From the NCBI GenBank assembly GCA_034359265.1, contig CP136896.1:33996001-34060000 (forward strand): 64,000 nt of DNA, read 5' to 3'. The notes beneath the pieces were generated by a model. The model was not told the origin of the DNA. It ran no database searches and was given only the letters and a program-made list of their open reading frames with translations. The position numbers and the translations under genes were made by a program. The DNA is from Canna indica (Eukaryota > Streptophyta > Magnoliopsida > Zingiberales > Cannaceae). This document shows positions 44,047 to 54,350 of the stretch, piece after piece; the first letter of the stretch is position 1, and every line of letters starts with the position of its first letter.

Positions 44047-45561
44047 ATGTCTGGTCGTGGTTATCGACGCAGGAGAGCTTCGGAGTCTCCGATCGGTGAG
44101 ACTCCAGCACTTACTCATGCTGCTGATCCTCCTGTTGCTGATCCTCATGAGAATGATACTGCCGAGGCTAGTACATCCAGACGCAGGCGGCCACGCGGGC
44201 CGAACAGGTGGCAGCCTCCACCAGCCACAGAGTCACGTAGATTGATTAGCGTGATTGAGGAGCGGTAATATATCATGAATTATGAATCATTACGAATTCA
44301 TTATATCATAATATAATATTAAAATTTATTTTTGTTGTGTAGGTTCGAGCAAGAAGAAGTGCCGAGGAGCATTTCTTCTACTATTCGACGATACATGCAC
44401 GAGGCATGGCCTACGTGGTCTCACGTGCCTAGCGAGCACGTCGACATGTTATGGCGCGAGTTTGAGGCACGTATTATTATTATTTTTTACATGCATGATG
44501 ATATATTAATATCGGTACTGATATTATTATTTTGCAGGCTCACTATACATGGGCCGAGGACCAGAGGCCCTTCATTTACGCTGCCTGAGAGGCTATTTCC
44601 CGGGCAAGGTACAACGGGCAGCTGGGGCAGGCTCGATCCCAAGCGATGGCCCGAGCTGGGACCACTAACATCGCGGAGACTCGGGGATACGGCCCCGGTT
44701 GGATTACTCCGGATATATGGAACCAACTCGTGGGGATATGGTCGACGGATCGATGGCAGGAGGTTTCTCGGAATGCGACTAGAAATCGCATGTCGGGGGG
44801 AGCAGCGCGTCACACCGGCGGCTCTGTTGCATTTGCAGTGCACGCGAACCGTATGGTAAGTATATCTTTTAATTATATATTTTATTTGTTACTATGTGTA
44901 CTAATTAATGTATTTGTTTTGTAAATGTAGACGACGGTGTCGGATGACAGGAGTGTCCAGCGACCCTCCCCGATGGCGGTGTTTGAGCGGACTCACCGTC
45001 GAGCACATGGGACGGGGGAGTACATCGACAACCGCGCTGCATACATTATGGTAATTATATATTTGTTTAAATTATTCATTATATATTTATAATTTAAGTT
45101 TTATGATAAATATTAAATAAAAAATCAAACTCGAGTAGGAGACCTACAGCCAGACGGTGGTGCAGCGCGGGGGTACCCCCGAGGACTTTGACGCAGCATC
45201 GTGGGTCGAGGCCGCAGGTGGCTGGGACCATGGCCGCGTATATGGCTTCGCAGATAGTGGTCATGCGCGAGCCGTACTAGGGCCACTTGGGGCACCGACC
45301 CCTCCGGTCGCTGGTGAGCGGCCGTCCACCTCTAGATCCAGTTATGATCATAGTAGCAGAATAAGGACTCTAGAGGAGACGGTCGCGCGTCAGACTCAGA
45401 TGATGGAGGAGATGCATGCTATGCTACGCAACATGTCAGGTCATCCCGAAGCAGGCATCTCTTCGGCATCATCTAATCCATCGTCCTCGAGTCAGTCCAC
45501 GCCGGTGTACACTCAAGCACTCCAGACCCCGCCATATGATCCAGACCATCCTCCATCGTGA
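44047..45561 (+). pseudogene. TNPA-like gene of CACTA copy 2, one stop
   Basis: Exons 44047-44264, 44343-44466, 44538-44855, 44931-45050 and 45139-45561 sum to 1203 nt (401 codons), in phase, like the model for copy 1. Exon 3 has TGA at 44586-44588 where copy 1 has a Trp codon, so the protein stops after about 130 residues. Exon 5 is 48 bp shorter because two heptad-like RQSQTMA repeats are missing. Intron 2 again needs a GC donor. Confidence 0.85.
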
Positions 45562-45844
45562 TCGTGAGATTTTTTATTTGGATATTGAACTTGTTACTGA
45601 GATATTGAACTTGTTTAACTTATTTTGTTTGGATATTGATACTTCAATTTTGCATTTGAATTGTTTTTATACTATCGTGGATAATTATCAATATAAATAT
45701 AATTGTTTTGATGTATATCTTGGTGTGTTTGTGATGTGTGAATGAATGTGTGTATGAGGGTATGGGTGTGTGAGTTATGTATCAGATAATGTATCAATGT
45801 ATCAATGGAAATTTGAAATTTTCAATTTTTCTGTTCCCAGGTAT

Positions 45845-46190
45845 ACGTCATCAGCAACGGCTTTCCCACGGTCGTCCGTGGGAAAGCCGTTGCTAAAAGT
45901 GTATCGAAAGCCGTTGCTGATGACCTACAGCAACGGCTTAGCGACGAGGTTTTACTAACGGCGTTGCTACGGAATCAGCGGTCGTTGCTATTAATGTTAT
46001 CAGCAACGGCTCCGGGTCTGTGGCAAAACCGTTGCTGATAATATTTTTAGCGACGGCCCGAGCGGCTGTTGCTGATAATGTTTTGAGCGACGGCCCGAGC
46101 GGCCGTTGCTGATCCGTTGCTAAGTTATCAGCAACGCGACTTTCTGTCACGGCTCTATTGCAACGGCGCGGCCGTTGCTGATGACCATTT
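45845..46190. repeat. Subterminal repeats, right end of CACTA copy 2
   Basis: CAGCAACGGC and GCCGTTGCTGAT motifs recur about fifteen times, partly as GCGACGGCCCGAGCGGC variants, ending just before the right terminal inverted repeat. Confidence 0.9.
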
Positions 46191-46204
46191 TTCTAGTAGT
46201 GTGA

Positions 46205-46578
46205 ACACCTTGGATTTCACTTATGTGTACATATAGAGTTCCTTAGATTTATGGTAGAGACACTATTATTCTAGAGAGTAGACCCTCATTTGTAGGAAAT
46301 GTAAGTTAATACAAGCGGTTGTGAAATCATTGGTGGTGGAGTAGGAAAGGTTCCCGAACCACTCTAAATACCTTATTAGCATTGTTCTAATTGTGTTTAG
46401 AATTACTTACCTATATTACTTGCTCACTTTCTCACCATCTATGCATATTCGAATCATATATACATCCATTATAACATATTGAGATAGGTTGGAATTTGAA
46501 TTAGTTGAGTTTAAACTTGAATTTGAACTAAATCACCTTAAACTCACACTATTCACCTTCTTCTAATGTGCCTTAACA
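46205..46578 (+). mobile_element. Copia LTR, last piece
   Basis: R/U5-like sequence resembling 16810-17188 in layout (GTGTAGA/TTCCTT, a GGTTCCCGAACCACT block, CATTGTTCTAATTG, then TTCTAATGTGCCTTAACA). It ends at about 46578. No primer site follows, so a solo LTR is likely. Confidence 0.55.
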
Positions 46579-47750
46579 CCTTTCAAAATTTGATTAAGTC
46601 AAAATAATTTAGATTTTCAATATGGGATTAAGCATGGATTAATGTCGAAAATCAACGCTAAAATTCGGCTCCAATAAGATAAATCCTAGTTTAAGAACTC
46701 AATCTACTTGTCTTGGAATCGGCGCTTGACAAAGGCACTGATTCCAAGATGCCTTTTTAAAGGCTTTCTAGTTGTTGTGTTTGCTTTTACCTAGCTAAAA
46801 TTTAGCTTATTTGGAACTTTGAAAGGTTTTTTTCATTCCTTTGGCTAAATTATCTAAATTTGGTTACGAAGCTTAATTTTGCTTGACCTTGGGGCTGGGC
46901 TTGAATCAGTACATTATGTATGATTGTGTTGCATCACTTACTTGAATGAATGAGTAACTCGTATTCCAAAGTGCTCAAAATTCTTGTTGGTGAATTGGAA
47001 TGATTGGTTTTGTTTGATCTTGATAAACATGATATGTCTCTACTGCCTTGTTGTAAATCTTATGAGATATGCGATTTTATGCAACTGTTTGACAAGTTAT
47101 TAAAAATGGTGATCTTGATGCTCAAAAGATGAATTGTTAATGTTGGTAAGATCATTGCAAAGATAAAGTATGACTATTTATTTATTTGTAATTTCACGCT
47201 CCTTCCATATTGCCAACATGAGACGTCACACATCTCCTAGGATTGTTTTTTCTAGAAGTGGATATATTTTTTAAAATGCATTATCTATAATTAGTTAATA
47301 TTATAATTAATTAAATTACTTTGCGCATGTAAATTGAACGTGACAATCTATTTTATGATTAAATAATTATCATTATAACATTATTAATGTACCAAATGCA
47401 ACGTTAATGTACCATTCTAGTAATTCTATTTTCTCTTCTGGAGCGGTTGAAGGAATTTAACTCAAAACATGTGTCCTACTTGGGTATATCACTGTATATA
47501 TTTGTTTCATGTAAACATAAGATGAATACTGTTCCATTTTGTGGTTTCAGATTCAAATTAAGTTGGGCTGCCACAATAACAAAATGCCATCGCAAGATGC
47601 TTGATGAGTATTTGTATTTGGCAGGTTATTGGTGGAATGAAAGGAATGACAGGATTGCTTTAGAAAACCTCTTTACATGATCCTAATGAGGTGCAATTTT
47701 TAGCTAAACATTTGTGCATTGAAAACTTGTAATTTCTACCAAGCTAGGGA
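46579..47750. other. Unassigned AT-rich sequence
   Basis: I recognise no repeat family or complete gene. A stretch at 47550-47735 has coding-like appearance after an acceptor-like TTTCAG (a frame ends KTSLHDPNEVQFLAKHLC), but I do not recognise it and it could be chance or a gene relic. Confidence 0.4.
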
Positions 47751-48245
47751 GTAGCTAGCAGTGTGGACCACGACTCAAGATACGAGCGGCGATCCTAGGC
47801 GATTCTGAAGGGGAAAGGCGATTGATCCGCTGGTGGTGATCGATCTCGATCCGCCGACGGTGAATGCCGGTGCTGATTGAAGATCTAGATCACTGATTTG
47901 TGAGGAAGCAACGTCGACTTATAGGTGTCAATTGAGGAAGCTGCGCTCGATCTGTGAGGGCGCGGTGGTGGAGTGCGGTGGTGGAGCTTGGCGATTGAGG
48001 AAGCAAAAGTAGCTGATTGAAGAAGGAAGCTTCTTCGGTGCCGATTGAAGATGTAGCTGGCGTTGATTGAAAGGCTCGGCGTCTGGTGGAGGTTTGATGG
48101 CGAGCGGCAGTGGAGCGCGGCGGTCTGTTGAGGTCAAAGCGACGATTGAGCGCGGCGGCCTGTCGAGACCAAAGTGGCCACCAGATCATGGCGAGCGGAG
48201 GAATGTACCGATCGGGTTCAAGGCGAACCTAGCAGCATCTTAATC

Positions 48246-50342
48246 TATGAATATGGATTCATTTGCAATAGGTATGAATAGATGGAAAACTGATTTAATT
48301 AGTGATGAGTATGTAGTTGTTTGTAATTCCTTGTTCATTTCAAATGAAGTTGATGTGAAATCTGCGGGGAATAAAGGGATGTGGAGAATAAGGAGGTATT
48401 GTCGTTGAATTCAAGCAAAAAAATAGGGGAGAAGGAACTAGGCTCGATAAAGGGGGAAGTGTGGAGATCCAAAAGAATAGGGGTGTAATCGAGCCGAGCC
48501 GAGCCGAGCTTGGCTCGCCTCGAGCTCAGCTCGAGCTCAATCGAGCTTTGGTCTATCGGCTCAAGCTCGGCTCGAGCTACATTCAAGCCACTCGAGCTTG
48601 GTTCGGCTCGGCTCAGGAAAAAAATCAAGCCGCACGAGCCGAGCTCGAGCTCGACTAAGCTCAGGTTCTTTTTAGAAGGTAACGGGTTCATAAAATTTAA
48701 AAATCAAACCCGGAATATAATATATATAGAAGGCTCGATTAGGCTCGCGAGCCGCTCGACCCGAGTATAGGTTAGCTCAAACTCGGCTCGCTCGCATGTC
48801 TGGCTCGGCTCGAGCTCGATAAGTTCGAGTCGAGTTCGAGTTTTTACCGAATCGATCTCGAGTAGTTCGCGAGCGGCTTGGCTCGCTTACACCCCTACAA
48901 AAGAATGCTAACCAGCCTAATTCATGGGCTGCATTATTTAGGGAAGCTCAGATGGAGGATAGTTTGCCAGAGAAGACTGATTTGAATGAAAAATTAAAGA
49001 AAATACAAGATGATTCAAAAACCAAGGTGGTAATTGATGAAAGGTTAATGACGGTAGCAAGGTTTGATTTGGTCAATAGTCTTTACGGGAAATTTTATGG
49101 AATGACTCCACCATTGGATGTTGTACAAAGGGTGATGCCAAGGATATGAAAAACTAAATGTAGTGTACAAGTTGTGGACCTTGCAGTTGGTTTTTTCTAT
49201 TTTAAATTTGCAAGTGAGGAGGACCTAAATAGTGTGCTAACTGGGGTCTTTGGTTTCTTGGTGGACAAGCATTGTTGTTGATTCCTTGGAGAGCCAACTT
49301 CCAGCCTATGATGGAGAGAATTGAAATGATCCATGTGTGAGTTCAGCTGCCAAGCCTTCTTGTTGAATTATTAAGGAAAGTAATTGCTAAGTCTATAGGG
49401 CAGCTGGTAAGGATTGATGGTGTTACCTTAAAATGGTAGAGGGCAAAGTACGCTAGACTTTGTATTTTATGGAAGCTAAATATGAAGGTGCCTATAGGCA
49501 TATGGATCAATGCTGGGAAGAAGGTCTTGGCATACAATTATTTTTGAAAACACATCAAGGTTATATTTTAAATGTGGGAGAATTGGGCATTTGGCAGAAA
49601 AATGTTTCATTAACAGTGAAGATGTTAGAGTTTCAGTTGAGACTGAAGGCAATGTGACTACAGATAGCCAAAGGATGCAGGTAGAAACAAAAGAGGCAGG
49701 TGAAACAAGTAATATCTTTGGTCCTTGGCAAGTGATGAATAGAAGAAAAAGGGGCCAGTTTAAAAAAATGATGGTGTGGATAACAGGAACAGGAACAGAC
49801 TTTAAGATAATGTGGGAGTGGACTTGAAAATGGATAGTGGGCGGAATGATAAAAAGGAGGAAATGAAGGAACAGAGCAAAAAAGTGGAGAAAAGGCCGAG
49901 TGGAGGACATGTTGTGAAGGAAAGGGAGGTGCATATGGTAGATTCAGCGACAGAAAAAGAAGAGGAGGTTAGTAAAAAGAACGAAAATGAAAAAGAAATT
50001 ATTTTTGAAGCAGTTACTAATGAACCTGATGTGGTTCAAGTGGATGTGGAAAAGGATTTGGAGTTTTTTCAAAAAAGCTAACGGATAAGTTTTCCATTGC
50101 AATGTCAAAAATCAAGGAAAATGACAATGATGTTCAGGAAGGAGTAGATATGGAATTGGTAGGTGAGGACTTTGGCAAGTATGGAAGGATCTTAGAACAT
50201 TTATGTGGATAGATTTCCTTTCAATGTGAAACGAAATAAGGCCAAGAAGAAGAAGAACTCAAAGGATGAAGGACTGATAATATCAAATGGTGACCCTGGT
50301 ATTGAGGTTAATAGAGGGAAGGGAAAAATGATGTCAAAATGA
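48246..50342 (+). pseudogene. LINE ORF1 (DUF4283/zinc-knuckle type), broken
   Basis: Begins MNMDSFAIGMNRWKTDLISD. After the MITE it continues NSWAALFREAQMEDSLPEK and VVDLAVGFFYFKFASEEDLN, matching the DUF4283-like nucleic-acid-binding region. The knuckle reads YFKCGRIGHLAEKC, so the first zinc Cys is now Tyr. A Lys/Glu-rich C-terminal part follows and ends GKMMSK with TGA at 50340. Stops and frameshifts occur at 49147, 49278-49500 and elsewhere. Confidence 0.75.
48479..48898. mobile_element. hAT-like MITE with GAGCTCG-rich body (420 bp)
   Basis: Terminal inverted repeats AGGGGTGTAATCGAGCC and, as complement, AGGGGTGTAAGCGAGCC. The 8-bp target duplication AAAAGAAT (48471-48478 and 48899-48906) is typical of hAT elements. 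The body is mostly alternating CGAGCTCGAGC and GGCTCG words; no gene is present. It interrupts LINE ORF1. Confidence 0.9.
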
Positions 50343-53300
50343 AGATTCTTGTTTCGAACGTTAGAGGAGGTCTAAAAATAGTTGGTTGGGATTTCCTTAA
50401 TGTCATAATCAATGACAATAAGACTGATATGGTGCTTCTAATTGAAACACATCTTGAGGAGGAGCAGTCTGATATTTTGTGTCAAGAAGTTTGGAAATGA
50501 ATGGCAGGGGTTGTTTGTACCTGGTGATGGCAGAGCTAAAGGCATGGTTCTGGTTTGGAGGAGAACTCTAATAGAGGTTAAGCTGATATATAGATGCAGC
50601 CAAACCTTACATGTCTCGGTTTGTAAAGGGGGTGGAAAGCCTTGGTTATTGTCAGAGATTTATGCTAGCAATGATCCAAACGAGAGAATGATTCTTTGGC
50701 AATTTTTGAAGGAATTGAATGTAGAGGATAGTCCCTGGCTTATTGTTGGGGATCGACTTTAACTGTGTGGAGAATGCTGAAGATAAGAAATGTGGAAGGG
50801 AGTTTGTGATGGAAAATTCTTTAAAAGCTTTTAAAGAGCAAAAAATGAAGACAGATTAATTGACTTAATGTTTAAAGGGAACAGATACACATGGTGTAAT
50901 AATATAAGGGGTGAGAAAAGAATTATGGCTAGATTGGATAAGGCATATGCAAATGGAAGATGACTGTCAATGTTCAACATGACTACTATGAAGGGTAGCT
51001 TCAGATAATAGACCCATTCCAGTGGGCACTAAGTAGGAAGGAATTCAAGAGAAAAAGGAGGTTTACTTCTGAATTATACTGGATGGAATATGAGGGGATA
51101 AAACAAAAGATGAAGGTGCGCTGGTTGTTGGGAGAGAACAAAGCTGATGGGCATCTTGAAGGCTTTGAAAACAAACCGTGCAAGTTGGGGGTGGAATTAA
51201 GCAAGTGGAGTAAGACTTGGGTTGGCTCACTTGAGAATAATCTGAAGGAAACTCTGGGAGAATTAGAAGTACTAGAAAAGATTGATGAGGAAGGGATGCT
51301 AAATGATGCAGATATGTTGAGAATGAGATCCTTAACAAATAAGGCAATGACATTGAGTAGACAAATCCATATAAAATGGTGGTCAAGGGCAAGAACAAAA
51401 TGGGTGGAGATGAACGATAAGAACACTAGGTATTTTCACAGTTTGGTGAAATACAAGCAAAGAATAAATACTATTTCAGTGGAAGGGAATATGCTAACTA
51501 ACACCAAGGAAATTGCTAGTGCTTTCATGAGATGGTATAAGGAATTGTGGAAAATTGATTGAGGAATGTGAGGAGATAAACTGGGCAGTTTGGAACAGCT
51601 AGCATGGGCGAAGATTCCAAAACATAAACACATGGAGCTAACTGATAAATTCATTGAAATGGAAGTGGTATCAACTATGAAGAGTTTGGGAAAGGGGAAG
51701 GCTCCTGGACCAGATGGCTTCAATCTGGAGTTTTTTTCTGAATTTTTGGGAGGATATCAGGGAGTCCTATATGCAAGCTGTGGAAGAATTTTGGAGCAAA
51801 GAGCAGATGCCTGATTCATGGGGGCAAACAAATTTAGTATTCATTCCAAAGTGTGATTGCCCCAAGGGGATAAAGGATTATAGGCCTTTTGCATTATGCA
51901 ATGTGGCTTATAAAATTATGTCTAAAATGATTGTTAATAGACTCAAACCTTGGATCAAACTGTTGATCTCAAAAGAGCATGTAGCATTTGTGGAGAAGAG
52001 AAGGCTACATGATAACATAATCATTCTCTCTGAGATTGTAGACATAGGTGGAAAATCAAAGAGGAAGAATCCATATTTCATATTGAAATTGGATTTGGAG
52101 AAAGCTTATGATAGGGTTGATTGGACATCTATGATAGAAATTTGCAAGTTGGTGAATTTTCCAAAAAAGCTAGTTGAGTGGCTGAAAGCTTGTTTAAGGG
52201 CAGTCAGTTTCAGATGTGTTTTGAATGGTGAGCAATCTGAGGTATTCAGATGTGTTTATTTTGCAACAGGAGTTGTTATCAAAACTGATAAAAAGGGAAG
52301 TGGACAATGGGCATATTAAAGCATTTAAGTACAAAGGCCTAAAAGTGAGTCACTTATTCTTTGCAGATGATATAATACTGGTGATCAAGAGCTATGAGAG
52401 GTCCTGTGCTTACTTAAAAGAGCTTTTGAGTTTCTATGGGTTGGTAACAAATCAGAGAGTTAATTATGACAAATCCGAAGTATATTTTCCATGTGTTGTA
52501 TCAGCTAAGAAAAGAGAGGCTATTAGGAGATTGACTGGGATAATGGAAGGTAGTTTACCTTTCAAATATTTGGGGACTCAAATTGATAAGGGAAGGCTGC
52601 CAATAAATATTCAAAGGCAAATAATTGAAAAAGCCGAAAAGAAACTTGAGAGCTGGGCCAGTAAGGAGATATCTCAAGCAGGCAAGGTAATTTTGATCAA
52701 TTCTTTGATCAACTCAATGCCTTTGCACTCTCTAGCAACAATGTGGATTAATGATGGAGTGGTGAAGGAACATGAAAAACTGGTTAGGAATTATCTGCGA
52801 AAATCAGGAAGCAAAAAGAAAGGTTTTCATCTGGTAAAATGGAAAAAGGTTTCTTTATGCAAATATGAAGGGGGGCTTGGGGTGAAGGATCTCGGTACTT
52901 TTAAAATTGCTATTCATGCAAGGAGAATCCTACCTATTCTGAACAAGAAGGATCGATTGTGGAATAGATTGGTGAATGCAAGGTGTGAGGATATGCACCC
53001 ATGCGGAAGGAGGAAAAAAAGAACCAGCTGGTCTATGAAGGGTAATGCTATGGAGAAGGCAATCAAATATAAATTTGAATTTAGAGATGATTGGTGCAAA
53101 GGAAGATGGGTTGAGGAAGGTAAGAATCTGGACAAAGCAATTAGGAATTCTCTATTTGAATGTTTGGCTGCAGGATTCTAGTACCTATGGAAAAATAGGA
53201 ATGAAGCATGTTTCAAAAATAAAATCAATAGTGTTAATGCAATGGTGTATAAAGCTTTGGTTGAAATCAATAGCAATTAGTTAAGTTGGCAAGGAGAGCA

Positions 53301-54093
53301 GACTATGTTGAAGACTGATAGGGAAATGTGCGCATAACAGAGGGTAGACCATGGTGAAATTGATACTGAAATGTTTGTGGGGATAAGGGCTTTTTGTGAT
53401 GCTGCTTGGGATGCCAAGTCTAATAAGGCTGGTTTTGATTTTAAAATTGAGAATGAAAAGAATGAAATTGTTATGATGGGGAGTGGAAATTCATTCAACA
53501 TGAATGTTCTATCAGCTGAAGTGGAAGCTATATGGATGTGTTTGATCAGGTTAAAGAAAATAAATCTTAAACATATTCAGATTTTTTTTTATTGCGAAAG
53601 AGCTGTGGATATTTTGGGAGGCAAAGCAAGAGCACCCTAGTACTTGAAGGAGCAGGCAAACGATATCTTAAAGCTAGGCAATGAAGTTAATTTGGTTGAA
53701 TGGTGCCATATAAAAAGAGAATGGAATCAGGAGGCTCATTTGCTAGCTAGACAAGGCTTCAATTGGGAACAAATCCAAGTTGAGGATGCAGGGAGATGGA
53801 ATGCAAAAGAGTACTATCCTATTGAAGGTATGAGAGGATGCATACTTATAAATAAATGTGTAGTGGCAAGTAGAGATGTTAACTTGAACGAGGTAAGAAA
53901 TAGAGTTGAAGATGTACGGGGAACTTTGAGTTATACTGTAGTTGGTGAGAATAAGAGTGTTGTAATAAATGATGTAATAGATTTTGATGAGATGAATGAA
54001 ATTTACCGTTGTTGGGAGGAATATGGTAGTGCTCATGGGATTGGCGAGAAGTGCACGACTGATAGCCCTCTGCATTCTTTATCTGATACTTGA
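50339..54093 (+). pseudogene. LINE ORF2: endonuclease, reverse transcriptase, RNase H; degenerate
   Basis: The ATG at 50339 overlaps the ORF1 stop (ATGA). The endonuclease region (MKILVSNVRGG, then PWLIVGD and RYTWCNN) is frameshifted at about 50490 and 50755. RT has GKGKAPGPDGFN, YRPFALCNVAYKI, KLDLEKAYDRVDW and the catalytic FADD in FFADDIILV (about 52360). The segment before it that should hold the RGLRQGDPLSP-type motif is deleted with a frameshift near 52255. The zinc-binding domain after RT is mostly missing. The RNase H (RVT_3-like) block has FCDAAWDAKSNKAGF and SAEVEAIWM, then EWNQEAHLLAR. Clearly inactive. Confidence 0.9.
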
Positions 54094-54142
54094 GTGCAAC
54101 TTGACCTCTTAAGGGGCTGCTGGTTTTTTTTTAAAAAAAAAA

Positions 54143-54350
54143 ATTTGCAAATGGTCAATATAAATATTGTAGTTTCTATAAATTCTAATAGCTTATGGAA
54201 GCTTGTAAACCTCATTACTAAACATTTTGTAGTGTACACAAATATTACATTCTTATGAACTCTTTGGATTCCGATGCCAAGCCATTGGCACTCATATTGA
54301 TTTCTTAGAGTTGGCTACCGCCACTAGGCCAGCGTGGTGTCAGTAAGGCG
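54143..54350. other. Junction between LINE and satellite
   Basis: AT-rich sequence with no recognised feature. A partial satellite-like phrase (GGCGTCTAACCACCATGTGCC) appears at the right border. Confidence 0.5.

Larger units (their letters stand above)
39094..46201 (+). mobile_element. CACTA transposon, copy 2, complete (7108 bp)
   Basis: Both termini are present: CACTACTAGAAACTTGGTC at the left and, as complement, CACTACTAGAAAAATGGTC at the right. A 3-bp target duplication TGA flanks it (39091-39093 and 46202-46204), the size typical for CACTA elements. It is nearly identical in sequence and gene order to copy 1 but on the opposite strand. Both genes are broken, so it would depend on another copy for movement. 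Confidence 0.97.
47750..54142 (+). mobile_element. L1-like LINE, degenerate
   Basis: A GC-rich leader (about 47750-48245), ORF1 with a zinc knuckle, ORF2 with endonuclease, RT and RNase H, and a short A-rich tail (54131-54142) in the order of plant L1 elements. No clear target duplication is found. Several frameshifts and deletions and a MITE insertion show it is old. Confidence 0.85.

Noticed and set aside
47447..47680. Possible host exon (WWNERNDRIALENLFT and alternative frame KTSLHDPNEVQFLAKHLC)
   Set aside because: I could not match either frame to a known family, and no splice structure can be confirmed; kept only as a note in the gap entry.
47890..48189. Minus-strand frame of 99 codons
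   Set aside because: It lies in the GC-rich 5' leader of the LINE, opposite to its direction, with no motif.
48461..48770. Open frames with repeated ELGSS/ARLELSSS-like residues
   Set aside because: They translate the low-complexity body of the MITE at 48479-48898.
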